Positions 24,051 through 34,340 of a DNA stretch of 64,000 nucleotides are shown here, one piece after another (the stretch's first letter is position 1; the number at the start of each line of letters is the position of its first letter). Source of the DNA: Bradyrhizobium sp. CB1650 (GTDB lineage: Bacteria; Pseudomonadota; Alphaproteobacteria; Rhizobiales; Xanthobacteraceae); contig NZ_CP121695.1 of assembly GCF_029761915.1 (NCBI RefSeq), positions 9,205,501-9,269,500 on the forward strand, given 5' to 3'. The translations under genes were made by a program, and so were the position numbers. The notes below the pieces were generated by a model. The model was not told where the DNA came from. It saw only the letters and a program-made list of their open reading frames with translations, and searched no databases.

Positions 24051-25190
24051 TCAATACCCCCGCGCCCGTGCGAGCTGATCGGCGTGGTAGTTGGCGTCGC
24101 CGAACAGCTCCTCGCAGACCCGCGCGCGCTTCATGAAGAAACCGATGTCGAACTGATCGGTCATGCCCATTCCGCCGTGCATCTGGACGCCTTCCTGCAC
24201 CGCGCGCGTCGCGGTGGCGCCGGCGCGCGCCTTGGCCACCGCAACGGCCGAGGCGGCCTTGGCGACGTCGGTATCGAGCGCCTGCAGTGCCTTCATCACC
24301 GCGGCGCGGGTGATCTCGATGTCGACATAGAGCTGAGCGGCGCGATGCTGCAGCGCCTGAAATTCGCCGATCAGCTTGCCAAACTGCTTGCGCTGCTTGA
24401 GGTACTCAGTGGTGCGGCCGAACACCTCTTCGCTGAGGCCCACCATCTCGGAGGCCACCGCGCCGCGGCCGATGTCGAGCACGCCTTGAAGCAGGCCGGC
24501 GCCTTGATCGATCTCGCCGAGCACGCCGTCGGCATTGACCTCGACATTGGCGAGCTCGATCCGCGCCGCGTTGTGGGAATCGACCATGATGGTGCGCTCG
24601 ATCGCAACGCCCCTGGCCTTGGAGTTGACCAGGAACAGCGTCAGCCCCTCGCGTTCACCGGCTGAGCCCGCGGTGCGCGCGGCGACGATCAGGAGATCGG
24701 CGACGTGGCCGTCGACGACCAGCGCCTTGGCGCCGGAGAGCTTAAATCCGTTGCCGGCGCGCACGGCCTGAAGGCTGGTCTGGAGCGGCCGGTGTTTTGC
24801 GCCCTCGTCGATCGCAAGGGTGGCAAGCAGCGAGCCGTTGGAGATTCTTGGCAGATATTCGGACTTCTGCGCGGTATTGCCGCCGCGGTTGAGCGCCGAG
24901 GCCGCGACCACGCTGGTCGCCAGGAACGGCGAGGGCATCAGCGTGCGGCCGATCTCCTCCATGACGACGCCGGCCTCGACATGACCGAGGCCGCTGCCGC
25001 CGAACTCCTCCGGCACGAGCAGGCCGGCAAAGCCCATCTCGGCGAAGGACTGCCAAAACTCCTTGGAGAAACCGGTCGGATCCTTGGAGTCGCGCAAGTG
25101 GCGCAAGTGCGACACCGGCGCCTTGTCACTGATCAGCCCGCGCGCCGAGTCGCGGAGCATCGATTGTTCTTCGGTGAGGACGAGGGCCAT
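24051..25190 (-). CDS. Acyl-CoA dehydrogenase (FadE-type), second of a pair
   Basis: 379-residue flavoenzyme with the three acyl-CoA dehydrogenase regions: N-terminal helical domain (MALVLTEEQSMLRDSARGLI, PEEFGGSGLGHVEAG), a beta middle domain (LLATLAIDEGAKH, SGAKALVVDGHVADLL) and a C-terminal helical domain (LKQRKQFGKLIGEFQALQHRAAQ, GGMGMTDQF...FFMKRARVCEELFGD). It oxidises acyl-CoAs using FAD and electron-transfer flavoprotein. It follows a related, equal-sized gene across a gap of 151 bases that contains a repeat, so the two may form a heteromeric enzyme, as described for steroid-degrading FadE pairs; this is inference. Acyl chain specificity is unknown. Confidence 0.9.
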   Translation of the reverse strand: MALVLTEEQSMLRDSARGLISDKAPVSHLRHLRDSKDPTGFSKEFWQSFAEMGFAGLLVPEEFGGSGLGHVEAGVVMEEIGRTLMPSPFLATSVVAASALNRGGNTAQKSEYLPRISNGSLLATLAIDEGAKHRPLQTSLQAVRAGNGFKLSGAKALVVDGHVADLLIVAARTAGSAGEREGLTLFLVNSKARGVAIERTIMVDSHNAARIELANVEVNADGVLGEIDQGAGLLQGVLDIGRGAVASEMVGLSEEVFGRTTEYLKQRKQFGKLIGEFQALQHRAAQLYVDIEITRAAVMKALQALDTDVAKAASAVAVAKARAGATATRAVQEGVQMHGGMGMTDQFDIGFFMKRARVCEELFGDANYHADQLARARGY

Positions 25191-25225
25191 GGTGGTTGTT
25201 TCCGATTAACGTTCTATCTGTTCGT

Positions 25226-25324
25226 CGTCATTCCGGGATGGCCCGAAGGGCCAGGCCCGGAATCCATACTCGAGAATGGTGATTATGGATTCCGGGCTCG
25301 CGCTTCGCGCGCCCCGGAATGACG
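25226..25324. repeat. CGTCATTCCGGG palindromic repeat
   Basis: CGTCATTCCGGGATGGCCCGAAGGGCCAGGCCCGGAATCC...GGATTCCGGGCTCGCG...CCCCGGAATGACG. It lies between the two acyl-CoA dehydrogenase genes, which share direction. A similar element is at 62160-62242. Confidence 0.85.
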
Positions 25325-25341
25325 TATTGCGAAAGTTTGCC

Positions 25342-26556
<1,215 letters not shown>

Positions 26557-26714
26557 GGGTCGTTTCCATCAGTCAAAATCGACTTGTTGCTGAGGACTCT
26601 GAGCCATCGCACCGCGGAATTCAACCACTTCCGTGCGCTCCGGCTACTCACGCCATCCGGCATCAGGCTATAGTCGCCGCCACGGCGACGCCTAAAAACG
26701 AAGAGGAAACAACG

Positions 26715-27260
26715 ATGCGCCTGAAACTACTTTCGCCTGGCGAAATGAGCGACAACCAGCGGCAGACCTATGAGGAGTCGATTGCCGGAAAACGCGGCAA
26801 GCCGCCGGCGCCGATGATGGCTTGGCTGAGCAGCCCCGACATGGCCCGTCACGCCACGCGGCTCGGCGAGGTCCTGCGCTTCGACACTGTCTTCCCCGCA
26901 AAGCTCTCGGAGATCGCGATCCTGGTGACGGCGCGGCATTGGACCGCGCATTACGAATGGTACGCGCACAAGCGCCTGGCGCTCCAGGGCGGCATGAGGC
27001 CTGAGATCATCGAGGCGATCCGCGATCGTCGCACGCCGGAGTTCGACGATCCCAAGGCCAAGATGATCTATGACGTCGCGAAGTCGCTGCATGAGGGTCA
27101 CGGCGTCGAGAAGCGCCTCTACGACGATGCGGTCGAGCTGCTCGGCGAGCGCGGGCTGGTCGAGGTGATCGGACTGTGCGGCTATTACACGCTGGTGTCG
27201 ATGACACTCAACACGTTCGAGTTCGGCTTGCCGGAGGGCGAGGTGTCGGAGCTCGCGTAA
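26715..27260 (+). CDS. Carboxymuconolactone decarboxylase family protein
   Basis: 181-residue protein of the AhpD-like/CMD helical fold: LRFDTVFPAKLSEIAILVTARHWTAHYEWYAHKRLALQGG and LYDDAVELLGERGLVEVIGLCGYYTLVSMTLN. The AhpD redox motif CXXC is absent, so a peroxidase role is unlikely and the CMD-type lactone or related acid chemistry is more plausible. ATG at 26715 follows GAGGAA at 26703-26708 (in-frame upstream codons are the mirror of the dehydrogenase promoter region and were rejected). It is 158 bases from the divergent acyl-CoA dehydrogenase and 110 from the VOC gene that follows, hinting at a shared ring-fission pathway. Confidence 0.82.
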   Translation: MRLKLLSPGEMSDNQRQTYEESIAGKRGKPPAPMMAWLSSPDMARHATRLGEVLRFDTVFPAKLSEIAILVTARHWTAHYEWYAHKRLALQGGMRPEIIEAIRDRRTPEFDDPKAKMIYDVAKSLHEGHGVEKRLYDDAVELLGERGLVEVIGLCGYYTLVSMTLNTFEFGLPEGEVSELA

Positions 27261-27370
27261 TTGCGCATCCGGATCCGCAATTGCGCATCCGGAAACGCTG
27301 GGTTTCGGGATAGGCCGGTAGCACCGTCCCGGAGCCCGCCCTATGTGGAGTTCATCAACGGAGCAACCGC

Positions 27371-27865
27371 ATGTCGCAAACCCCAGCCGTCAATGCCGGC
27401 ACAAGGATCGGCCACGTTCACCTCAAGGTCGCCGATCTCGATCGCGCGCTGGGCTTCTATTGCGGCGTACTCGGCTTCGAGCTGATGCAGCGCATGGGCT
27501 CCGGTGCGGCCTTCATCTCCGCCGGCGGCTATCACCACCACATCGGGCTCAACACCTGGGAAAGCAAGGGCGGCTCACCGCCGCCGCCCGGCACGACCGG
27601 GCTCTATCACACCGCGATCCTCTATCCGACGCGTTCCGCGCTGGCCGATGCGCTGCATCGCGTGCTCGCGGCCGGCATCGCGCTCGACGGCGCCAGCGAC
27701 CACGGCGTCAGCGAGGCGCTTTACTTGCGCGATCCCGACGAGAACGGCGTCGAGCTTTATTGGGACAAGCCGAAAGAGCAATGGCCGTTCGGGCCGGACG
27801 GCAAGCTTGCGATGTTCACCAAGCGGCTGGATCTCGAGGATTTGTTGAAGCAGCGGCAGGCCTAG
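27371..27865 (+). CDS. VOC-family (glyoxalase/extradiol dioxygenase-like) metalloprotein
   Basis: 164-residue vicinal-oxygen-chelate protein, with repeated beta-alpha-beta modules. Likely metal ligands are His in IGHVHLKVADLDRALGF, His in TTGLYHTAILYP and Glu in PDENGVELYWDKP, in the order typical of catechol 2,3-dioxygenase-like CatE domains. The hydrophobic GLYHTAILYPTRSAL stretch and DHGVSEALYLRDPD strand match that subgroup. Substrate is not defined. It follows the CMD-like gene and is separated by a palindromic repeat from the convergent MFS gene. Confidence 0.85.
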   Translation: MSQTPAVNAGTRIGHVHLKVADLDRALGFYCGVLGFELMQRMGSGAAFISAGGYHHHIGLNTWESKGGSPPPPGTTGLYHTAILYPTRSALADALHRVLAAGIALDGASDHGVSEALYLRDPDENGVELYWDKPKEQWPFGPDGKLAMFTKRLDLEDLLKQRQA

Positions 27866-27881
27866 ACTCGCTCCCACCCCT

Positions 27882-27961
27882 CGTCATTGCGAGCGCAGCG
27901 AAGCAATCCAGACTATCACCGCGGAGGGACTCTGGATTGCTTCGCTGCGCTCGCAATGACG
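27882..27961. repeat. CGTCATTGCGAG palindromic repeat
   Basis: CGTCATTGCGAGCGCAGCGAAGCAATCCAGAC...CTCTGGATTGCTTCGCTGCGCTCGCAATGACG, nearly a full hairpin. Lies between the convergent VOC and MFS genes. Confidence 0.85.
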
Positions 27962-27987
27962 GAGTGTGTTGGAGCGTCGTCGCTCCT

Positions 27988-29268
27988 CTATGACGTCTTC
28001 GCGCGCGACCCCGGCACCATGATCAGCGCCGCGGCCGTCAGCTCCAACGCGATGCAGACATAGAACGGCAGCGCGTAGCCGCCGGAGAAATCGCGCAGGA
28101 AGCCGACCACGCCTGGGCCGAATGCGTAGGTGACCTGGTTGATCGCGGTGTTGAGGCTGATCAGCACGCCGAACGAACGCGGGTCGAACTCCTGCTGCAC
28201 GATCAGCGACGGGAGCGTGATGAGGTTGCCGACCGAGAAGCCGAACACCGCGCAGGCGGCGATCAGCACGTAATCATTGTGCAGGTTGATGACGATGCAA
28301 AGCGCCGCCGCCTGGCTCAGGAATGACAGCGCGGAGGCGAGCCGCTGGTTGAGATGATCGATCACCGTCGAGAACAGCACGCGCCCGACCACGGCCATCG
28401 CCGTCAGCACCGCGACCGCGACCGCCGCACGCTCGCGCCCGATCACGGGATCCAGGAACGAGATCAGGTGCACGATGAAGCCGACCTGCGCGAACAGCAC
28501 CAGCGCGAACGCGGTCGTCACCGTGAGGAAGCCGGCATCGCGCAGCGCCTCGCTGCGGATTTGCGTCGATGATTGCGGCTGCGCTTCTGTCGCCGCGTGC
28601 CAGCCGTGGCGGTCGGGCGGATGCCCGACCACGACCAGGATCACCGGCACGAGCAGCACCAGCATGGCGCCGGCGGCCGCGAACATCGCGTTCGAGAAGC
28701 CGACATGGCCGATCATGGTCACGAGCAGCGGCACGCCGGCGATGCCGCCGAAGCTGGCGCCGTTGAGCGCCAGGCTGATCGCCATGCCGCGCTTGTGGTC
28801 GAACCACAGGCTGATGGTGTTGGTGATCATCGCGAGACTCGTGCCGGCCCAGCCGAAGGCGAGCACGGCATCGGCGAGATAGAGCTGCCAGGGCTCCCGT
28901 ACCGCGCCGATCGCAACCGCAGCCGCCGCCATTGCCAGCGTGCCGGCGATCAGGCAGCGCCGCGGGCCATATGTCCTGATCGCCTCGCCGACGAAGACGA
29001 CGAGCAAAGCGCCGAACAGATAGAAGAACGTCGTGCCCGAGGAGATCAGCGAGGCCGACCAGCCATGCGCGCGCTGAAGCTCGGCGACATAGATGCTCTG
29101 CCCATAGAAGCCGAGCCCCCAGCCGAAGGTCGCGAGCAGAAAGCAGACCACGACGATGCGCCAGCCTTCGTAGCGGAGGGAGGATTCGATGGCGGTGGGG
29201 CTGGATGCGTCCACTTGCTGTTCTCGTTGTCGTTTCTGTTCCGGCTTGTCCCGGGCATCCACGTCCAT
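27988..29268 (-). CDS. MFS transporter
   Basis: About 410-residue carrier with 12 predicted membrane helices, beginning RIVVVCFLLATFGWGLGFYGQSIYVAELQ and carrying the loop-2-3 region GEAIRTYGPRRCLIAGTLAMAA and SLWFDHKRGMAISLALNG, seen in monocarboxylate/oxalate-type MFS proteins. The open frame starts at 29268, inside a dispersed repeat (29242-29343), so the first 15-18 residues (MDVDARDKPEQ...) are repeat-coded; a GTG at about 29214 may be the true start. Substrate is unknown. It is next to a disrupted MFS gene. Confidence 0.85.
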   Translation of the reverse strand: MDVDARDKPEQKRQREQQVDASSPTAIESSLRYEGWRIVVVCFLLATFGWGLGFYGQSIYVAELQRAHGWSASLISSGTTFFYLFGALLVVFVGEAIRTYGPRRCLIAGTLAMAAAAVAIGAVREPWQLYLADAVLAFGWAGTSLAMITNTISLWFDHKRGMAISLALNGASFGGIAGVPLLVTMIGHVGFSNAMFAAAGAMLVLLVPVILVVVGHPPDRHGWHAATEAQPQSSTQIRSEALRDAGFLTVTTAFALVLFAQVGFIVHLISFLDPVIGRERAAVAVAVLTAMAVVGRVLFSTVIDHLNQRLASALSFLSQAAALCIVINLHNDYVLIAACAVFGFSVGNLITLPSLIVQQEFDPRSFGVLISLNTAINQVTYAFGPGVVGFLRDFSGGYALPFYVCIALELTAAALIMVPGSRAKTS

Positions 29269-29343
29269 CCTCGCGCCAAGAACGTGGATGGCCGGGACAT
29301 TTGGCGTGAAGACGCGCTTCGCGCTTTAGCCCGGCCATGACGA
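29242..29343. repeat. CCCGGGCATCCACG palindromic repeat overlapping an MFS start
   Basis: CGGCTTGTCCCGGGCATCCACG...ACGTGGATGGCCGGGACA...GCCCGGCCATGACG. It covers the possible start region of the MFS gene at 27988-29268. Same family as 19171-19255. Confidence 0.8.
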
Positions 29344-29423
29344 CATCTATTAGCGCCGACCACAAGGCCTAAAGCTTCGATGCAAATCGAAGCTTTAACG
29401 CTGCTGCCAGGCTCCTGCCAGTC

Positions 29424-30562
29424 TCAGATCGCGTCGGGGAGCTCACCCATCGCGGCTTCCAGCCGCGCCTTGCGGCGACGGGCCCAGGAGGCGAGCGAGA
29501 GGACGACGAGACCGAGCAGCACCGGCGGGAACACCACCATGTTCACCGCCGACCAGCCGTAATTGGCGAGCAACTGGCCCGACGAGAACGAGCCGATCGC
29601 CATCATCCCGAACACCAGGAAATCGTTGAAGGCCTGTACCTTGTTGCGCTCCTGCGGGCGGTGCGTCTCAAGCACCAGCGCGGAGGCGCCGATGCCGCGA
29701 CGATTCTGGGCGCGCCGAAGCGTGCGATCAGCGAGCCCGTGAAGAAGCTCGGCCCGTACATGGCGACGATGTGCCACTGGATGCCGAAATTGGAATCGCT
29801 GACGCTGAGACCGCAGAGCTTCATGGCCAGCGGCGCCGAGGTCATCACCAGATTCATCATGGGATAGGAGATGACGCCGCACAGCGCCGCGGCGATGAAG
29901 CGCGGCTGGGTCACGATCCGGATCAGCGGCCGCCCGCCATGGAGATCGGCTGCCGCCGGCTTCGGAATGTCGACGCCGGCGACAATGCCCATGGCCACCA
30001 GCGCGACCGCGGCCTGGATCACGAAGCTGAAGGCGAACAGATAGGGCGGCCAGACGTCCATGGTCCATTGCACGAGCTGCGGCCCGAGCACGCCGGCGAA
30101 CACGCCGCCGGCCATCACCCAGGACACCGCCTTGGGCCGATACGCGGCGCTGGCGCCGTCGGCGGCGGCGAAGCGATAGGATTGCGCCACCGCGCCATAG
30201 AGGCCGCCGAGGAAGGTCGCGAGACAAAACAAGGGAAACGAGGCGTGCAGGATCGCAAACGCGCCGAGCAGGCCGGTCAGCGTGCCGCAGGCCGTGCCGA
30301 TGATGAACGCTGTGCGGCGTCCGAAGCGGCGCGAGATCGCGCCGGTCGGCAGCGTGCCGGCGGCGAGCCCGAGCACGTACATCGACAGCGGCACGGTCGC
30401 GAGCGACATGTCGGGCGCGAGCGTCGCGCCGACGATCGAGCCGGTGGCGAAGATCACGGCCGAGTTGGCGCCGGTCAGGGCCTGCGCGGCCGCAAGGCGC
30501 ACCACATTGGCACGCGCACGGGCGTCATCGGCGATCTCGTCGGCTGAAGTCACGTCTAGCAT
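29424..30562 (-). pseudogene. MFS transporter, broken by deletion and frameshift
   Basis: The N-terminal part (from ATG at 30562) reads through eight membrane helices, ending GSLIARFGAPRIVAA near 29700. There the frame is lost; in another frame the C-terminal part resumes with GIGASALVLETHRPQERNKVQAF and continues through two helices (FGMMAIGSFSSGQLLANYGW and NMVVFPPVLLGLVVLSLASW) to the stop at 29424. An ordinary 12-helix MFS has helices 9 and 10 between those points; they are missing here, so about 40 residues were deleted with a shift of frame. The halves are otherwise normal, with no other stop codons, so the damage looks recent. Confidence 0.85.
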
Positions 30563-30752
30563 CGGTATTTTCGCCCGAAGGCGCTCAGGTGATTCCCGGC
30601 ACTATGCAGACGGCATCGGGGGCGGGCAACCGGCGCAAACGGGCGCAAGCCATGCCCTTGACGCAATTGGCCGGAGTATGACGGGGTCGCGCTTGTGCAC
30701 GCTTGCGCACGATCAAACCGCATGCCGCGGTCGATCTGTTGGAGATCCCATC

Positions 30753-32828
30753 ATGTCCGTCGACGACAGGCCCACGCTCGAAGCTCCGGACGATGATCCC
30801 TGGCTCTGGCTGGAGGAGATCGAGGGTGCGCGGGCACTCGACTTCGTCGAACAACAGAATCGCCTGACGCTGGCCAAGTTCGGCGGCGCGGCCTTCACCC
30901 GCGACCGCGACACGCTCGCCGCGATCTATGATCGCCCGGACAACATCCCCTATGTCAGCCGCAGCGACGGCCTGCTCTACAATCTCTGGAAGGATGCGAG
31001 CCATCCGCGCGGCCTGTGGCGGCGAACCACGATGGCTGAATTTCGCAAGACCAATCCGTCCTGGGAGATCCTGCTCGACATCGACCAGTTCGCGGCAGAA
31101 GAAGGCGAGGACTGGCTGTTGAACTGGTCGAGCTCGCTGCCCGGGGCAGCGCCGCAGACGATGCTGAGCCTGTCGCGCGGCGGCAGCGATGCCGTCACCT
31201 TGCGTGAGTTCGACCTGAATACGAAGAGCTTTGTCGCCGACGGCTTCAGCTTGCCGGAAGCCAAGGGCGGCGCGGTCTGGGTCGATCCTGATACGTTGCT
31301 GTTGTCCAGCGCCTACGGCGGCGACGACATGGTGACGAGTTCGGGCTATGCGCGGACGGTGCGCCTATGGCGGCGCGGTGAGCCGATCGAGCCGGCGCGT
31401 GTGGTGTTCGAGACCACGTCCGACCGGATGAGCGCGTATTGCGACGTCGACCGCACCGGCGAGACGCCGCGGGTCTGGTTCATCGACCGACTGGATTTCT
31501 TCAATCTCGACCTCTGGCTCGGCACCGAGCATGGCGCGACCGTCAAGCTCGACCTTCCTTCCGACGTCTGGTTCGAAGCGCATCGGGACTGGTTTGCCAT
31601 CAAGCTTCGCTCGCCCTGGACGGTCGCCGGCATGACCTATGAACCGGACACCGTGCTCGGCATGTCGCTGTCGGCGTTTCTCGCCGGGAAGCGCGATTTC
31701 GCAGTCGTGTTTGTGCCGGCGCCACGCCGCGCGCTGCAAGGATGGTTCTGGGCCAACGGCAGGCTCGTCCTCTCGATCCTCGACGAGTTGCGGCCGGTGT
31801 TCGAGATCTGCACGCCGTCGGCGGCCGGCTGGAGCCGCGAACGCCTGCACGGCCTGCCCGGGATCGGCGTCGTCGACGTCTGGCGCTTCGATAGCCATGA
31901 ATCCGAGAGCAACGGCGATCTGCTCGCCAACGTCCAGGATCCGCTCACGCCGCCGTCCCTGTTGTTGGTCGAGCCCGATGTCGCGAGTCCGACCGTCTTG
32001 AAGCAGGCGCCGCGGACGTTCGCCGCAGATGGTCTGGTGGTCGCCCAGCACGAGGCGATCTCGATCGACGGCGAGCGCATCCCCTATGTGCAGACCGGTC
32101 CCGCCGGGGAAACCGGCGATGCGCCGGTTTACATGAGCGCCTATGGCGGCTTCGGATATTCGGTGAAGCCGTACTACAACTCCGCACTCGGCAAGCTGTG
32201 GCTGGAACGCGGCGGCACCATCGTGCAGGCGAATTTGCGCGGCGGCGGCGAGTTCGGCACGCGCTGGCACAATGCCGGCCGGCTCGCCGGCAAAAGACTG
32301 TCGCATGACGATTTCGCAGCCGTCGCATCCGACCTCGTCCGCCGCGGCGTCACCCGCGCAGAGCGCATTGCGGCGCAGGGCGGATCGAATGGCGGCATCC
32401 TGATCACCAATATGCTGACGCGCTATCCCGAGCGTTTTGGTGCCTTGTTCTGCACCATCCCGCTGGTCGACATGCGCCGCTACACCAAGCTGCTCGCGGG
32501 CGCGAGCTGGATCGCGGAGTATGGCGATCCCGATAAGGTGGAGGAGTGGGAGTGGCTGAAGACCTACTCCGCCTACCACAACGCGAAACCGGGCCAGCCC
32601 TATCCGCCGATCCTGATCGCCACCACGCGGCGCGACGATCGCGTCCATCCCGGACATGCGCGCAAGATGGCGGCAAAACTCCAGGCGATGGGCTATGAGG
32701 CCTATTTCTACGAGCCCGCAGCGGGCGGCCACGGCTACGGCAAGGACAACAAGGAGCGTGCCGGCTTCGAAGTGCTGGGCTTCCGGTTTTTGAAAGACAA
32801 GATTGGGTGGAAGGACGGCGAGGCCTGA
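30753..32828 (+). CDS. Prolyl oligopeptidase family (S9) serine peptidase
   Basis: 691-residue cytosolic or periplasmic peptidase with an N-terminal beta-propeller (about 70-400) and a C-terminal alpha/beta-hydrolase domain. The catalytic Ser is near 545 in GGSNGG, the Asp near 630 in TRRDDRVHPGH, and the His near 664 in GGHGYGKD. DDDPWLWLEEIEGARALDFVEQQN at the N-terminus is the typical family start. GGAGA at 30741-30745 precedes ATG 30753. It cleaves short peptides, probably after proline; no signal peptide is obvious. Stands alone, divergent from the MFS pseudogene and convergent on the methyltransferase. Confidence 0.9.
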   Translation: MSVDDRPTLEAPDDDPWLWLEEIEGARALDFVEQQNRLTLAKFGGAAFTRDRDTLAAIYDRPDNIPYVSRSDGLLYNLWKDASHPRGLWRRTTMAEFRKTNPSWEILLDIDQFAAEEGEDWLLNWSSSLPGAAPQTMLSLSRGGSDAVTLREFDLNTKSFVADGFSLPEAKGGAVWVDPDTLLLSSAYGGDDMVTSSGYARTVRLWRRGEPIEPARVVFETTSDRMSAYCDVDRTGETPRVWFIDRLDFFNLDLWLGTEHGATVKLDLPSDVWFEAHRDWFAIKLRSPWTVAGMTYEPDTVLGMSLSAFLAGKRDFAVVFVPAPRRALQGWFWANGRLVLSILDELRPVFEICTPSAAGWSRERLHGLPGIGVVDVWRFDSHESESNGDLLANVQDPLTPPSLLLVEPDVASPTVLKQAPRTFAADGLVVAQHEAISIDGERIPYVQTGPAGETGDAPVYMSAYGGFGYSVKPYYNSALGKLWLERGGTIVQANLRGGGEFGTRWHNAGRLAGKRLSHDDFAAVASDLVRRGVTRAERIAAQGGSNGGILITNMLTRYPERFGALFCTIPLVDMRRYTKLLAGASWIAEYGDPDKVEEWEWLKTYSAYHNAKPGQPYPPILIATTRRDDRVHPGHARKMAAKLQAMGYEAYFYEPAAGGHGYGKDNKERAGFEVLGFRFLKDKIGWKDGEA

Positions 32829-32866
32829 CGGCGCCGTCGTGCGTGAGGCGGGCACCGTTCTCTCAT

Positions 32867-32970
32867 TCCCTCCCCCCTTGCGGGGGAGGGGCAGGGAGGG
32901 GGTAGCCACGAACACCGACCTCACCCGGGGCGACCCCCTCCCCAACCCTCCCCCACAAGGGGGGAGGGAG
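32867..32970. repeat. CCCTCCCCC palindromic repeat
   Basis: TCCCTCCCCCCTTGCGGGGGAGGGG...CCCTCCCCCACAAGGGGGGAGGGA around GGTAGCCACGAACACC. Same family as 8716-8821, here between convergent peptidase and methyltransferase genes. Confidence 0.85.
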
Positions 32971-33000
32971 CGCACCTTCTTCCTGGCTGCAGTTCAGATC

Positions 33001-33690
33001 TCATCCCATTGCGCTTCGCGCGCGTGCAAACACCAGCGTGAGGTTGTTCGCGGGCATGTCGATCGTATCGACCAGGGCGAGACCTGCGCGTTGCGCGAGC
33101 TTCTCGACCTCACCGACGTCCCGCACGCCCCATTCGGGGTTGCCCTCGCGCAAGGAGGTATCGAACACGGCATTGCTCAGCGCGGTGTGCTTGCCGTCGC
33201 GCTTGAACGGGCCGTAGAGGCACAGCTTGCCGTCGGCCCGCAAATAGCGGCCGGCCCCCGCAAACAGCCCCTCGGCCACGTTCCATGGCGCAATGTGGAT
33301 GACGTTGGCGCAGAAGATGGCCGCAAGGTTCGCCGGCCCCTCGCCGCTCTTCATTTCCGGGCACCATGCAGGATCGGACAGATCGATCCGCAGCGGCGGG
33401 CGGATGTTCGACAGGCCGGCATGGACGCGCCAGGCCTCGATGCTCTTCAGGTGGCGCTGATTGAGGTCGCTGGGCCACCAAATGAGGCCGGGCGTATGGC
33501 GCGCGAACTGGACCACATGCTGGCCGGTTCCACTGCCGACCTCGACCACCTGGCCCGAAAGCCCTCTGAGGTGCTTTTCCAGGGCCGCCCAGATCGGCTC
33601 GTGATTGCGATGAAACGCCGGTGCGTCGAGCCGGCCGTCGGGCTCGACCCGCCCGCCGTCCCTGCCGAATTCGACCAGATATTCAGCCAA
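33001..33690 (-). CDS. SAM-dependent methyltransferase-like protein (DUF938)
   Basis: 229-residue protein of the DUF938 family: the entry motif DAPAFHRNHEPIWAAL, the SAM-binding glycine motif VVEVGSGTGQHVVQFARHTP and an acidic end of the next strand (WPSDLNQRHL). TTG at 33690 is chosen over the farther TTG at 33753 because GGGGA lies 6 bases before it, and the upstream in-frame residues are not family-like. Substrate is unknown. Divergent from the Sox cluster; no clear functional link. Confidence 0.8.
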   Translation of the reverse strand: MAEYLVEFGRDGGRVEPDGRLDAPAFHRNHEPIWAALEKHLRGLSGQVVEVGSGTGQHVVQFARHTPGLIWWPSDLNQRHLKSIEAWRVHAGLSNIRPPLRIDLSDPAWCPEMKSGEGPANLAAIFCANVIHIAPWNVAEGLFAGAGRYLRADGKLCLYGPFKRDGKHTALSNAVFDTSLREGNPEWGVRDVGEVEKLAQRAGLALVDTIDMPANNLTLVFARARSAMG

Positions 33691-33927
33691 TTCAGGTCCC
33701 CAAAAAATGAGAAGACGATGAAACCGAAGATGAAGCGCCGGAACGCCTTGCAATGAGGCCCGCGCCCGGGCCGCATCCGCCGAACCGGTAAGCTCTGGGT
33801 TGCAATGCGGCAGATATTAACGCCGTTTTGGGGCGTGCATAGTCTTGATTGTCAGGCGAAGCCCTTTGTGCTTTGAGCATTGTATTTCCGCGAACGAGAT
33901 CATCGACATAACGGTTTGGAACGCCCC

Positions 33928-33957
33928 TTGCTGGAACGACCCTTGCTGGAACGACAC
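33928..33957 (+). repeat. 15-base tandem repeat at the soxX translation start
   Basis: TTGCTGGAACGACCC (33928-33942) and TTGCTGGAACGACAC (33943-33957), with a degenerate partial copy just before. Each unit contributes an in-frame TTG and a GGAA that sits 7 bases before the next TTG. Confidence 0.7.
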
Positions 33958-34314
33958 TTGCCCGCAATTCCCCGTAAGCCTGCCCTGATGTTCATGCTGG
34001 CCATGCTGGCCGGCCTTGCCGTGAGCCCGGCGCGGGCGCAATCCGCCGTGGCCGAGGGCCAGAAGCTCGCGTTCGACCGCGGCAAGGGCAATTGCCTGAC
34101 CTGCCATGTCATCAAGGGCGGCGACCTACCCGGAACGATCGGCCCCGAGCTCAAGGACATCAAGAGCAGGTATCCTGACCGCAACGAGCTGTTCGCGATT
34201 CTGTTCGATGAGACCAAGCGCAATCCGCAGACCATGATGCCGCCGTTCGGACGGAACCGGATTCTGACCGAACAGGAGATCAACGCGATCGTTGATTTCC
34301 TGCAAACGCTGTGA
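33958..34314 (+). CDS. soxX: SoxX, c-type cytochrome of thiosulfate oxidation
   Basis: 118-residue periplasmic monohaem cytochrome: signal helix LMFMLAMLAGLAVSPARA, haem motif in GNCLTCHVIKGG and distal Met ligand in TMMPPFGRN. SoxX pairs with SoxA to attach thiosulfate to the SoxY carrier. The start is uncertain: TTG at 33958 gives a basic n-region (PAIPRKP) and has GGAA 7 bases upstream; ATG at 33988 or further upstream TTG codons are possible. It begins a tightly spaced Sox operon on the plus strand, opposite the methyltransferase gene. Confidence 0.85.
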   Translation: MPAIPRKPALMFMLAMLAGLAVSPARAQSAVAEGQKLAFDRGKGNCLTCHVIKGGDLPGTIGPELKDIKSRYPDRNELFAILFDETKRNPQTMMPPFGRNRILTEQEINAIVDFLQTL

Positions 34315-34340
34315 CGGCCGGCACGCCAGGAGACCCCCCG

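Noticed and set aside
30282..30752. N-terminal extension of the prolyl oligopeptidase
   Set aside because: The upstream frame overlaps the MFS pseudogene antisense; GGAGA and family alignment favour ATG 30753.
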